This document shows, piece after piece, positions 1 through 9,500 of a DNA stretch of 64,000 nucleotides; position 1 is the stretch's first letter, and each line of letters starts with the position of its first letter. This DNA is from Schlegelella_A sp038231215 (GTDB taxonomy: Bacteria; Pseudomonadota; Gammaproteobacteria; Burkholderiales; Burkholderiaceae_C): the NCBI GenBank assembly GCA_038231215.1, contig JBBRLS010000019.1, forward strand, positions 1-64,000, given 5' to 3'. Below the pieces are notes generated by a model that saw only the letters and a list, made by a program, of their open reading frames with translations, searched no databases and was not told where the DNA came from. A program made the position numbers and the translations under genes.

Positions 1-735
1 CCGTCGAAGATGGTCTCGCTCGGCGAGGAAGTCGAAGTCATGGTCCTCGAGATCGACGAGGACAAGCGCCGCATCTCGCTCGGCATGAAGCAGTGCAAGG
101 CCAATCCGTGGGAGGAGTTTTCCGCCACGGTGCAGCGCGGCGACCGGGTCAAGGGCCCTGTCAAGTCGATCACCGACTTCGGCGTGTTCGTGGGTCTTGC
201 CGCCGGCATCGACGGCCTGGTGCACCTCTCCGACCTGTCGTGGAACGAACCCGGCGAAACCGCGGTTCGCAACTACAAGAAGGGCCAGGACGTGGAGGCG
301 ATCGTGCTGGCGGTCGACGTCGACCGCGAGCGCATCTCGCTCGGCATCAAGCAGCTCGACAGCGATCCGTTCACCAGCTACAGCTCGGTCAACGACCGTG
401 GTGCCCTGGTCACCGGCAAGGTCAAGACGGTCGACGCGCGCGGCGCCGAGATCCAGCTCAACGACGACATCACCGGCTACCTGCGCGCTTCCGAGATCAG
501 CCGCGACCGTGTCGAAGACGCGCGCAACGTGCTGAAGGAAGGCGACGAAGTCAACGCCATGATCATCAACGTCGACCGCAAGGCGCGGTCGATCCAGCTC
601 TCGATCAAGGCCAAGGACAACGCCGACCAGCAGGAAGCGATGCAGCGTCTCTCGCAGACCAGCGAGCGCGAGAACGCGGGGACGACGAGCCTGGGCGCCT
701 TGCTGCGCGCGAAGCTCGACAACAAGAGCGAGTAG
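1..735 (+). CDS. rpsA: 30S ribosomal protein S1, C-terminal part (5' end outside window)
   Basis: Ribosomal protein S1 binds mRNA on the 30S subunit and helps place leader sequences on the ribosome. The reading frame is open to the left edge, so the N-terminal half is missing. The 244 visible residues hold the end of one S1 (OB-fold) repeat followed by two more, each ending in the family's I-S-L-G-x-K or I-Q-L-S-I-K type motif. This matches repeats 4 (part), 5 and 6 of the six-repeat protein. The neighbour ihfB is the usual Burkholderiales partner, 63 bases downstream. Confidence 0.95.
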   Translation, partial: PSKMVSLGEEVEVMVLEIDEDKRRISLGMKQCKANPWEEFSATVQRGDRVKGPVKSITDFGVFVGLAAGIDGLVHLSDLSWNEPGETAVRNYKKGQDVEAIVLAVDVDRERISLGIKQLDSDPFTSYSSVNDRGALVTGKVKTVDARGAEIQLNDDITGYLRASEISRDRVEDARNVLKEGDEVNAMIINVDRKARSIQLSIKAKDNADQQEAMQRLSQTSERENAGTTSLGALLRAKLDNKSE

Positions 736-798
736 GCGCGCTGCTTTGCCGCTGACGGCGGGATCCTTCGCTTCGCTCAGGTTGACGAGGTCTTCAGA

Positions 799-1143
799 GT
801 GACGCGTTCCGACCTCGTGATCCAGCTGGCCGAGCGATTCGGCCAGCTGACTCATCGCGACACCGAGTTCGCCGTCAAGACGATCCTCGACGCGATGGCC
901 TCGGCCTTGTCGCGCGGCCATCGCATCGAGATCCGCGGCTTCGGCAGCTTCTCGATCAACCGGCGGCCGCCGCGGGTGGGGCGCAATCCGCGCTCGGGCG
1001 AGCAGGTCGTGATCTCGGAAAAGCTCGTGCCGCATTTCAAGCCCGGCAAGGCGCTGCGCGAAGCGGTCGATGCGCGCGTCGGCGCGATGCACAACGAGCA
1101 GGACGCGGCGTCCGACGCGGCGCGCGTCGCGGCCGCCGACTGA
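799..1143 (+). CDS. ihfB: Integration host factor subunit beta
   Basis: IHF-beta pairs with IHF-alpha to bind and sharply bend DNA in recombination, replication and transcription. The start is GTG. The 114-residue protein has the HU/IHF fold with G-F-G-S-F at 47-51 and the beta-arm G-R-N-P-R-S-G at 61-67, where Pro64 is the residue that intercalates into DNA. It is about 20 residues longer than E. coli IhfB because of an Ala/Asp-rich tail after residue 94, a common trait in Burkholderiales. It sits between rpsA and lapA. Confidence 0.95.
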   Translation: MTRSDLVIQLAERFGQLTHRDTEFAVKTILDAMASALSRGHRIEIRGFGSFSINRRPPRVGRNPRSGEQVVISEKLVPHFKPGKALREAVDARVGAMHNEQDAASDAARVAAAD

Positions 1144-1164
1144 ACGATTGCGGGGCGCGACACG

Positions 1165-1479
1165 ATGCGCACGCTCGTCTGGCTGGTCCGCGCCGCCGTC
1201 TTCTTCACCCTCTTCGCGTTCGCGCTGAACAACCAGCACGACTCGAGCATCCACTGGTTCTTCGGCCAGGAGTGGCGCGCACCGATGGTCTTCATCGTCC
1301 TCGCCGCGTTCGGCCTCGGCTGCGCCTTCGGCATCTTCGCGATGGTGCCGAGCTGGTGGCGGCACCGGCGCATCGCGCGTCGCGAGGTCGCCCGCGCACC
1401 CGCGCCGGTCGTGGCGCCGCCGGTCACCGTGGGCGGCGTCGAGTCCGGCCTGCCGCATCCGCCGCGCGATGGACTTTGA
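1165..1479 (+). CDS. lapA: LapA-family lipopolysaccharide assembly protein (DUF1049)
   Basis: Small inner-membrane protein of the LapA/YciS family, which works with LapB in controlling LPS assembly and LpxC turnover. The 104 residues show two hydrophobic segments (about 4-21 and 40-62), the first followed by N-N-Q, a LapA hallmark, then a basic W-W-R-H-R-R stretch and a Pro/Val-rich tail. The gene starts 21 bases after ihfB and its last 11 bases overlap lapB, so the pair is probably translationally coupled. Function is inferred from family and position. Confidence 0.85.
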   Translation: MRTLVWLVRAAVFFTLFAFALNNQHDSSIHWFFGQEWRAPMVFIVLAAFGLGCAFGIFAMVPSWWRHRRIARREVARAPAPVVAPPVTVGGVESGLPHPPRDGL

Positions 1480-2659
1480 GCTGCAGTGGCTGCTGTGGGC
1501 GCTGCCGCTCGCCTTCGCGCTCGGTTGGGTTGCTTCGCGCCTCGACGTGCGCCAGTGGAAGCGTGAGCAGAAGGACTCGCCCAAGGTCTACTACAAGGGC
1601 CTGAGCCATCTGCTCAACGAGCAGCACGACAAGGCGATCGACGCCTTCATCGAAGCGGTGCAGCAGGACCCCGACACCTCGGATCTGCACTTCGCGCTTG
1701 GCAACCTGTTTCGCCGGCGCGGCGAATACGAGCGCGCGGTGCGCGTGCACCAGCACCTGCTAGGTCGCGCCGACCTGCCGAACAGCGACCGCGACCGTGC
1801 CCAGCATGCCTTGGCCCAGGACTACATGAAGGCTGGCCTGTTCGACCGCGCCGAGGAAGCGTACACAGCGCTCGCCGGCACGAGCTTCGACACCGAGGCG
1901 CGACTGGCCTTGCTCGACTTGCACGAGCGCGCGCGTGACTGGCGCGCCGCCGTCGAGATCGGCCGCCAGCTCGAGACGAGCGGCACGGGCTCGTTCGCAT
2001 CGCGCATCGCGCACTACTGGTGCGAGCTGGTGCTGGAGGCCGATGCCGCGCATCAGACCGAAGCGGCCGATGCCGCGCTCGCCGAAGCGCGCGAGGTCGC
2101 GCCGCGCGACGCCCGCCCGCTCGTCGTCGCCGGCGAGCGAGCCGCGGCGCGCGGCGGCCACGCCGAGGCGCTGCGCCTCTGGAACACTCTGATGACGGTG
2201 CAGCCCGCCGCCTTCAACCTCGTCGCCAGACGCTATGCGGCAAGCGCCCGCGCCGCGGAAGAGGAAGCCTGGGCGCTCGAGCGACTGGCTGCGCTATACG
2301 ACCAGGCGCCCACCATCGACCTGCTCGAAACGATCGCCTCGCTGCAGGCCGATCCGGCAGCACGACAGTCGCTCCTCGTTGCGCACCTGCGCGAGCATCC
2401 GACCATGGCGGCAGCGCAGGCGGTGCTCGCGCCGCGCGCGTTTGCTGACTCTTCGGAATCCACTGCGTCGTCCGCCCTCCCCGCCGCCCTCCCCGCCGCC
2501 GAGACGAGCGCCGTGCGCGAGGCCGTGCGGCGCGCCGCCAAGCCCTTGCATCGCTACCGCTGCGCGGCGTGCGGCTTCGAGGCCGAGCACTATTTCTGGC
2601 AATGTCCTGGCTGCCTCGGCTGGGACACGTATCCGCCGCGCCGGCTGGAAGATCTATGA
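1469..2659 (+). CDS. lapB: LapB/YciM tetratricopeptide regulator of LPS synthesis
   Basis: LapB recruits FtsH to degrade LpxC and so balances LPS against phospholipid. The 396 residues begin with one membrane anchor (about 5-21) facing a cytoplasmic TPR array. They end in a rubredoxin-like metal knuckle with Cys365, Cys368, Cys379 and Cys382 followed by G-W-D-T-Y-P. The segment before the knuckle (about 325-350) is Ala/Ser/Pro-rich and probably a linker. The gene overlaps lapA by 11 bases, and its TGA overlaps the ATG of rfaE1 (ATGA). Confidence 0.93.
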   Translation: MDFELQWLLWALPLAFALGWVASRLDVRQWKREQKDSPKVYYKGLSHLLNEQHDKAIDAFIEAVQQDPDTSDLHFALGNLFRRRGEYERAVRVHQHLLGRADLPNSDRDRAQHALAQDYMKAGLFDRAEEAYTALAGTSFDTEARLALLDLHERARDWRAAVEIGRQLETSGTGSFASRIAHYWCELVLEADAAHQTEAADAALAEAREVAPRDARPLVVAGERAAARGGHAEALRLWNTLMTVQPAAFNLVARRYAASARAAEEEAWALERLAALYDQAPTIDLLETIASLQADPAARQSLLVAHLREHPTMAAAQAVLAPRAFADSSESTASSALPAALPAAETSAVREAVRRAAKPLHRYRCAACGFEAEHYFWQCPGCLGWDTYPPRRLEDL

Positions 2660-3621
2660 CTGCTGCTCCCGTCCCCAGCCGCGAACGACTTGCCGCCGCG
2701 CGGGTCCTCGTCGTCGGAGATTCCATGCTCGACCGCTACTGGTTCGGTGCCGTCGACCGCATCTCACCGGAGGCGCCCGTACCGGTAGTGCGCGTCAACC
2801 CCGGCAAGGAGCAGGAGCGGCTCGGCGGCGCCGCCAACGTCGCCTGGAATATCCAGTCGCTCGGTGCGCGCGCCAGCCTGCTCACCGCCATCGGCGACGA
2901 CGAGCACGGTCATCGGCTCGAGGCCTTGCTCGCGAAGACGGGCATCGAGTCGCTGTTCAAGAAGGACCCCCGCCTGACGACCACGGTGAAGCTGCGCATC
3001 ATCGGCCGGTCGCAGCAGCTTCTGCGCGTCGATTTCGAGGAGGAGCCCGACCATGAGGTGCTTCATGACATGCTTGCGCTGTACGAGGGCGCTTTGACAG
3101 TCTCGAACGCGGTGCTGTTTTCCGATTACGGCAAGGGCGGGCTGACGCACATCCCGGACATGATCGAGGCCGCACGCACGCAAGGCCGCGCCGTCCTGGT
3201 CGATCCCAAAGGCAGCGACTACCGCCGCTATGAGGGTGCGGCGGTCATCACGCCCAACCGGAACGAGCTGGCGCAAGTGATAGGCGCATGGACGAGCGAA
3301 GCGCAGTTGCACGAGCGCGCGCAGACGCTGCGCAAGTCGCTCGGCATCAGTGCGCTGCTTCTCACGCGATCCGAAGAAGGCATGTCGCTGTTCGACGACG
3401 CCGGCCACCTTCAGGTGCCGGCCGAAGCGCGCGAAGTGTTCGACGTCACCGGCGCCGGCGACACCGTGATCGCCACCCTGGCCGCCCTGCTCGCCTGCGG
3501 GCTCGGCGTGCGCGAGGCGATGCCTTTCGCCAATCGCGCCGGCGGCATCGTCGTCGGCAAGTTCGGCACGGCGAGCGTCGGCTACGACGAGTTGTTCGCC
3601 GACGCCGGGAGGCCGTCGTGA
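2656..3621 (+). CDS. rfaE1: D-glycero-beta-D-manno-heptose-7-phosphate kinase (RfaE domain I)
   Basis: Phosphorylates heptose-7-phosphate to the 1,7-bisphosphate in ADP-heptose synthesis for LPS inner core. The 321-residue PfkB-family kinase has the early V-V-G-D-S-M-L-D-R-Y-W segment, the G-G-A-A-N-V-A-W-N substrate motif and the ATP/anion-hole signature D263-V-T-G-A-G-D269. It stops after the kinase domain: the adenylyltransferase half found in E. coli HldE is not fused, as usual in betaproteobacteria. The ATG at 2656 was chosen because it overlaps the lapB stop. The next gene, rfaD, overlaps its stop. Confidence 0.93.
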   Translation: MTAAPVPSRERLAAARVLVVGDSMLDRYWFGAVDRISPEAPVPVVRVNPGKEQERLGGAANVAWNIQSLGARASLLTAIGDDEHGHRLEALLAKTGIESLFKKDPRLTTTVKLRIIGRSQQLLRVDFEEEPDHEVLHDMLALYEGALTVSNAVLFSDYGKGGLTHIPDMIEAARTQGRAVLVDPKGSDYRRYEGAAVITPNRNELAQVIGAWTSEAQLHERAQTLRKSLGISALLLTRSEEGMSLFDDAGHLQVPAEAREVFDVTGAGDTVIATLAALLACGLGVREAMPFANRAGGIVVGKFGTASVGYDELFADAGRPS

Positions 3622-4610
3622 GAGTCGTCGTCACCGGCGCTGCGGGAATGATCGGCGCCAATCTCGTGCACGGGCTGAACGCGATCGGCATCGACGACGT
3701 CATCGCCGTCGACGACCTGAGCGACGGCGCCAAGTTTCGCAACCTGCTCGGCGCCTCGATCAGCGACTACTTCGACCACCGCGACTTCTATGCCCGCTTC
3801 GCCGCCGGCGAGCTCGGCCAGGTCGATTGCGTATTCCACGAGGGCGCCTGCTCCGACACCATGGAGCAGGACGGTCGGCTCATGCTCGACCTCAACTACC
3901 GCGCCTCGAAGACCTTGCTCGATGCCTGCCAGGCGCAAAGCGTGCGGCTGCTCTATGCGTCGTCGGCGGCGACCTACGGCGGCTCGGCGTCGTTTCGCGA
4001 AGAGCCCGAGTTCGAGCGCCCGCTCAACGTCTACGGCTGGTCGAAGCTGCTCTTCGACCAGGTCGTGCGCCGCTCCCTGCCCGCCGCGACATTGCAGATC
4101 GCCGGCTTTCGCTACTTCAACGTCTACGGTCCGCGCGAGCAGCACAAGGGCCGCATGGCCTCGGTCGCCTTCCATACCTTCAACGAATGGAAGGCAACCG
4201 GCCGCGTCAAGCTTTTCGGTGAGTACGGCGGCTACGCGGCCGGCGATCAGCGCCGCGACTTCGTCGCCGTAAACGATGTCGTCGATGTCAACCTCTGGTT
4301 TCTCGAGCATCCCGAGGCAAGCGGAATCTTCAACCTGGGCAGCGGTCGGGCCCAGCCATTCAACGACGTCGCCGCCGCCGTCGTCAACGCCTGCCGCGCC
4401 TCCGAGGGTGCGGCCGCAGAGCCGCTCGCGACACTCGTCCAGTCGGGCTTCGTCGAGTACATCGACTTTCCAGCGGCGCTGGTCGGCAAGTACCAGTGCT
4501 TCACCGAGGCCGACCTCGGTCGCCTTCGCGCCACGGGCTGCGACCACGTCTTCGCCGATGTGGCGACCGGCGTCGCCGACTACGTCGCCTGGCTGCAAGA
4601 GCAGGCCTGA
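3618..4610 (+). CDS. rfaD: ADP-L-glycero-D-manno-heptose 6-epimerase
   Basis: Converts ADP-D-glycero-D-manno-heptose to the L-glycero form, the last step in making the LPS core precursor. The 330-residue extended SDR has the NAD(P)-binding T-G-A-A-G-M-I-G motif at residues 6-13, the A-S-S-A-A-T-Y segment, and the catalytic pair Tyr139/Lys143. The start is GTG at 3618, overlapping the kinase stop (GTGA). It closes the lapA-lapB-rfaE1-rfaD run. Confidence 0.94.
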   Translation: MRVVVTGAAGMIGANLVHGLNAIGIDDVIAVDDLSDGAKFRNLLGASISDYFDHRDFYARFAAGELGQVDCVFHEGACSDTMEQDGRLMLDLNYRASKTLLDACQAQSVRLLYASSAATYGGSASFREEPEFERPLNVYGWSKLLFDQVVRRSLPAATLQIAGFRYFNVYGPREQHKGRMASVAFHTFNEWKATGRVKLFGEYGGYAAGDQRRDFVAVNDVVDVNLWFLEHPEASGIFNLGSGRAQPFNDVAAAVVNACRASEGAAAEPLATLVQSGFVEYIDFPAALVGKYQCFTEADLGRLRATGCDHVFADVATGVADYVAWLQEQA

Positions 4611-4672
4611 GCGAACTTCGGTCCGGCGCCGGTCAACGCCGCCCCGGCAACGCCCGTTAGGTTGAAGCGCAG

Positions 4673-4691
4673 ACCGGGCCGACTGCCCGGT
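4673..4691 (+). terminator. Hairpin after rfaD
   Basis: A perfect 7-bp inverted repeat (ACCGGGC / GCCCGGT) with a 5-base loop lies between rfaD and the ComEA-like gene. No T-run follows, so it is at best a weak intrinsic terminator or a processing hairpin. The remaining 4611-4743 gap shows no gene. Confidence 0.4.
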
Positions 4692-4743
4692 CGCCGGCAA
4701 TGCCCGCCAGCGGCGGCCATACACAACCTCCAGGAGTTCTCGA

Positions 4744-5289
4744 ATGTTCAAGAAATTCATCGTCGCGCTTGCCGCGCTCATCGCGGCCACGGCCTTCGCG
4801 GCGGTCGACGCCAACAAGGCGACCCAGGCCGAACTCGAAGCGATCAAGGGCATCGGCCCGGTCATCTCGACGCTGATCGTCAACGAGCGCAAGAAGGGCG
4901 ATTTCAAGGACTGGAACGACCTGGTCGTGCGCGTCAAGGGCGTCGGCGACAAGAGCGCCGGGAAGTTCTCCGAAGGCGGCCTGACCGTCAACGGCGCCAC
5001 CTTCACCGGCGCGCCGATGAAGGCACCGGCCAAGACCGAAGCGCCCGTCACCGCCAAAGCAGCGTCGGCCGTCAAGGGCGCGGCGTCGGCCACCAAGGTC
5101 GCGGTCGAGAAGGCGGCTTCCGCCACCAAGGCGACGGCTTCCAAGGCCGCCTCCGCCGTCAAGAGCGGCGCGTCGACGGTCGCGACCAACGCCAAGGAAG
5201 AAAAGGATGCCTTGAAGGAAAGCGTCAAGGAAGCGAAGGACAAGCGCGCCGAGAAGAAAGCCGAAGCGGCCAGCGCTGCGAAGAAGTAA
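4744..5289 (+). CDS. ComEA-like exported helix-hairpin-helix protein with Ala/Lys-rich tail
   Basis: The 181-residue protein has a signal peptide (about 1-20, basic then hydrophobic). A ComEA-type double helix-hairpin-helix domain follows (about 21-78) with the hairpins I-K-G-I-G-P and V-K-G-V-G-D. Residues 90-181 form a low-complexity Ala/Lys/Ser/Thr tail resembling histone H1 or PHA-granule phasin-like sequences. ComEA proteins bind incoming DNA in the periplasm during transformation. Burkholderiales often carry such a short ComEA after rfaD. The basic tail is unusual for ComEA and could add nonspecific DNA affinity; that is inference. Confidence 0.8.
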   Translation: MFKKFIVALAALIAATAFAAVDANKATQAELEAIKGIGPVISTLIVNERKKGDFKDWNDLVVRVKGVGDKSAGKFSEGGLTVNGATFTGAPMKAPAKTEAPVTAKAASAVKGAASATKVAVEKAASATKATASKAASAVKSGASTVATNAKEEKDALKESVKEAKDKRAEKKAEAASAAKK

Positions 5290-5310
5290 GACACTTCCCG
5301 CGTTCGCCCT

Positions 5311-5348
5311 CGGGGCTTCGATCGCAGTGCACTGCGATCGAAGCCCCG
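5311..5348. terminator. 38-bp perfect palindrome between convergent genes
   Basis: A perfect 38-bp palindrome (half-site CGGGGCTTCGATCGCAGTG) lies between the stop of the ComEA-like gene at 5289 and the stop of the convergent patatin gene at 5352. It can form a 16-17 bp stem on either strand and is placed to serve both genes as a bidirectional terminator. No clear T-run follows on either side, so intrinsic termination is inferred from position and stem strength. Confidence 0.6.
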
Positions 5349-5351
5349 AAT

Positions 5352-6560
5352 TCATTGCGTCGGCGCGACCTTCGGACCCCAGCCGAAGAAGGCAAGCACT
5401 TCGTCGCGCCGCGCCATCGTGTCGTGTACGCCGAGGGCGATGAGTTCGCGCGTGTAGGGCGCCTCGAAGAGCAGGTAGCTGGCCAGCGCGGCACCGCGCG
5501 CATCGTCGCCGCGGCCGGAGACGCCCAGACCGCCCAGCATGGCGCGGATCGGCAGCGGCAGGCTGCTCAGATGCCTGGACGCGATGTCGTCGAGGCGCTG
5601 GCTCGGCGCGATCACCAGCACCTCGATCGGCTTCAGGCTGGTCTCCGCGCGCGAGCGTGGCGGCAGCAGCGCGAGCGTGGCGTTGATGCGCTGGAGGCGC
5701 TCGACGTCGACGGCGAGCGCGTCGAGAAAGATGTTCGACAGCGCATGTCCGGCGATCTGCGCCAGATTCGGATACTCGCTGCTCGACGGGCGCTCGCCCG
5801 GCGGCTCGTGCATGCGCCCGGCGCCGACGACGAGGATGCGCTCGGCGCCCAGATGCACCGCAGGCGAGATCGGTGCGGCCTGGCGCATCGAGCCGTCGCC
5901 GCAATACTCCGAGTGGCCATCGATGTCGAGCGCCACCGCCGGAAAGACGAAGGGGATCGCCGACGAGGCGAGCAGGTGCGCCACGGTGATCGGCGCGCGA
6001 ACGGCGAGCCGTTGCGATCGCGTCCACGGCAGGATGTCGACCATCGCGTCGTAGAAGGTCACATGCAGCCCCGAGCCGTAGCTCGACGCGGTGACGGCGA
6101 GCGCGTGCAGGTGGCCCTGCTTCATCACCTGGTGCAATCGCTCGGTGCTGACGAGACGGCCGAGCAGGGTCTCGAGCGGCTTGTTGTCGAGCAGCGAGCG
6201 CGGCCGGGCGCGGCGCCAGCGTGCGATCACCCAGCCGATCGACATCATGGTGAGCCAGCGCGCGCCAGTGCGGATGACGCCGATCGAATCGGAGCGGTAG
6301 ACCTGCTCGGCGCGAAAGTTTTCCCAGACCTCGCAGATGCCGGCGACGGCGCCGTCGAAGTCGTCGGCCCGGCAGGCCAGCGCGGCGGCGTTGATGGCGC
6401 CGGCCGAGGTGCCGGCGATCACGGGGAAGGGATTACCGGTGCTCGTCGCGCCGGCTTCGCGTCGTACCTGCGCGATCGCCTTCAGCACGCCGACCTGGTA
6501 GGCAGCCCGTGCGCCGCCGCCGGTGAGGACGAGGCCGGTGAGCAGCGCGTTGTCGGTCAT
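5352..6560 (-). CDS. Patatin-like phospholipase family protein
   Basis: Predicted serine acyl hydrolase of the patatin family. The 402-residue protein has the oxyanion hole T-G-G-G-A-R (13-18), the nucleophile elbow G-T-S-A-G with Ser52, and a later D-G-S motif (G-D-G-S-M-R) that supplies the dyad Asp. The start at 6560 was chosen because the patatin motif begins a few residues later. Upstream codons in frame would overlap dnaE and read as low-complexity sequence. It lies 22 bases after dnaE on the same strand. Substrate is unknown. Confidence 0.9.
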   Translation of the reverse strand: MTDNALLTGLVLTGGGARAAYQVGVLKAIAQVRREAGATSTGNPFPVIAGTSAGAINAAALACRADDFDGAVAGICEVWENFRAEQVYRSDSIGVIRTGARWLTMMSIGWVIARWRRARPRSLLDNKPLETLLGRLVSTERLHQVMKQGHLHALAVTASSYGSGLHVTFYDAMVDILPWTRSQRLAVRAPITVAHLLASSAIPFVFPAVALDIDGHSEYCGDGSMRQAAPISPAVHLGAERILVVGAGRMHEPPGERPSSSEYPNLAQIAGHALSNIFLDALAVDVERLQRINATLALLPPRSRAETSLKPIEVLVIAPSQRLDDIASRHLSSLPLPIRAMLGGLGVSGRGDDARGAALASYLLFEAPYTRELIALGVHDTMARRDEVLAFFGWGPKVAPTQ

Positions 6561-6582
6561 CGGCGAAGGCACTGCGGCGCGA

Positions 6583-9500
6583 TCAGTCGTAGACGACGAC
6601 GGCGTGACCGTGCGTGGCCGCTGCGTTCCAGCGCGCCAGCGCGGCCTCGGAAGGATAGAAGCGCGCCGAGTCGCCGAGGTCGATCTCGCCGCTCGCGTGC
6701 TCGCGCAGCAGCGCGAGGCGAACGGCCAGGCCGAGCGGCGATTCGCCATGCTCGGTGACGATGCGGCGCGACGGAAACTCGCGCAGCACTTCGGCGACTG
6801 GCGGCACGCTGCCGTTGACCTCGACGCGCAGGTACTTGCCGAAGCGGCAGCGCGCCGCGGCAAGGTCCCAGACGCTTTGCACGTTGAGCCGAACGCCGCC
6901 CGAGAACCGATCGGGCTGGACCTTGCCCTGCACGATGACGAGCTCGTCGTCCTTCAGCAGATCACGGTTGGCGTTGAGCAGCTCCTCGTGCGCGACGGCC
7001 TCCATCGCCTCGCTGCCGTCGTCGAGCTTGAAGATGGCGACGCGGCCACGCTGCCCGTTGACGACGCGCAGGTCGGAGACGATGCCGGCAAGCAGCATGA
7101 CTTCGCGACTGTCGATCACGTCGGCAAGCTTGATCTTGGCGAAGCGCCTGACCTCGGCCGCGCTCTGGTCGAACAAATGGCCCGAGAGATAGAAGCCGAG
7201 CGCAGCCTTCTCGAGCGTGAGCCGCTCCTTGATGCTCCACGGCGCGGCCGGCACGAGCGCCGGCTCTTGCGTGCTGGCGCCGTGCGTGTCGCCGGCGTCG
7301 GCACCGAAGTCGAAAAGGCCGCCCTGATCCGCATGCGCGGCCTGCGTGTCGGCCCAGTCGAGGGCCAGTCCGACGCTGGCGAGCAGGCTCGAGCGCTCGC
7401 CGCCGAGCGCGTCGAAGGCGCCCGACTTGATGAGCGCCTCGACGACGCGCCGGTTGATGCGGCCACGGTCGACGCGGGCACAGAAGTCGAACAGGCTGGT
7501 GAACTCGCCACTGGTTCCGGAGGGACCGCTTCCGGTCCCGTCTCGCGCCGCGACGATGGCCTCGATCGCACCCTGGCCCGTTCCTTTGACGGCACCGAGC
7601 CCATAGCGGACGACCCGCTCCGAGACCGGCTCGAAGCGATAGGTGCCGGCGTTGATGTCGGGCGGCGCGATCGTCACGCCGAAGGTTCGGGCGTCGACGA
7701 GCAGGGCCTTCAGCTTGTCGCTGTTGTCGAGCTCGACCGTCATGTTGGCAGCGAAGAACTCGGCCGCGTAGTGAACCTTGATCCACGCCGTGTGATAGGC
7801 GAGCAGCGAGTAGGCCGCGGCGTGCGACTTGTTGAAGCCGTAGCCGGCGAACTTCAGCATCAGCGAGAACACTTCGTCGGCGACTTCGACCGGGATCTCC
7901 TTCTTCGCCGCGCCCTCGCGGAAGATGGCCCGGTGCTTGGCCATCTCGTCGAGCTTCTTCTTGCCCATGGCGCGGCGCAGCAGGTCGGCGCCGCCGAGCG
8001 AGTAGCCGCCCATCAGGCGGGCCGCCTCCATCACCTGCTCCTGGTAGACCATGATCCCGTAGGTCTCGCCGAGCACGCGCTCGAGCAAGGGGTGCGGATA
8101 GGTCACCGTCTCCTTGCCGTTCTTGCGCAGGCAAAAGCTCGGGATGTTCTCCATCGGCCCCGGCCGGAACATGGCGTTGAGAGCGATCAGGTCCTCGAGC
8201 CGCGTCGGCTTGGCTTCGCGCAGCATGCGCTGCATGCCGCCGCTTTCGAACTGGAACACCGACTCGGTGCGTCCCTCGGAGAATATGGCGTAGACCTTGG
8301 CGTCGTCGAGCGGCAGCTTGTCGTAGTCGAAGCCGGCGCGCTCGGGATGGCGGGCAACGATGAAGTCCTTGGCCAGCTCGAGGATGGTCAGCGTGGCGAG
8401 GCCGAGAAAGTCGAACTTGACGAGGCCAATCGCCTCGACGTCGTCCTTGTCGAACTGGCTCACTGCGCTCTCGCTGCCCGGCTGCATGTAGAGCGGGCAG
8501 AAGTCGGTGATGCGGCCCGGCGCGATGAGCACGCCGCCGGCATGCATGCCGACGTTGCGCACGATGCCCTCGACGCGCTCGGCCAGCGCCAGCAGCTCGG
8601 CAACCTCGACCTCGTTCTTCTCGCGTTGCTCGATCTCCGGGGCTTCACGGCGGGCGTAGATGACGCCGCCGTCGTCGGCCTTCTCGCCGTCTTCGCCGCG
8701 CGGCGGCGGCCGGCGCAAGGTCACTGTCTTGCCGGGCGGCGCCGGCACGAGCTTGGCCACCGAGTCGACGTGGCCGTAGCTCATGCCCAGCACGCGGCCG
8801 ATGTCGCGCAGCGCAGCCTTCGCCGCCATCGTGCCGAAGGTGGCGATCTGGCTCACCGCGTCGCGCCCGTACTTGGCCTTGACGTAGTCGATGACGCGGT
8901 CGCGGTTGGCCTGGCAGAAGTCGATGTCGAAGTCGGGCATCGAGACCCGCTCCGGGTTCAGGAAGCGCTCGAACAGCAGGCCGTAGCGCAGCGGATCGAG
9001 GCCGGTGATGTTGAGCGAATACGCGACCAGCGAGCCGGCGCCCGAGCCCCTCCCCGGTCCGACCGGACAGCCGTTGGCGCGCGCCCAGTTGATGAAGTCG
9101 GCAACGATCAGGAAGTAGCCGGGAAAGCCCATCTTCAGGATCGTCTCGATCTCGAAGTCGAGCCGCGTTTCGTACCGCAGGCGCTCCTGCTCGCGCGCCG
9201 CCGTGTCGGGATAGAGCTGGCCCAGACGGACCTCGAGTCCTTCGTGCGAGGCGATGCGGAAATACTCAGCCATCGGCACGGTGACGTCGTCGACGCACGG
9301 TGTTGCAAAGTCCGGAAGCTGCGGCTTGCCGAGCACGAGCTCGAGGTTGCAGCGCCTGGCGATTTCGACGCTGTTGGCGAGCGCGCTCGGCAGGTCGGCG
9401 AAGAGCGCCTCCATCTGTGCCTGCGACTTGAAATACTGCTCCCGGCTGAAGCGCCTGATGCGCTTCGGATTGGCGAGCATCTCGCCCTCCGCGACGCAGA

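Noticed and set aside
3582..5294. 570-codon open frame on the - strand across rfaD and the ComEA-like gene
   Set aside because: It runs antisense through two clearly coding genes and an intergenic hairpin, and its composition mirrors their codons.
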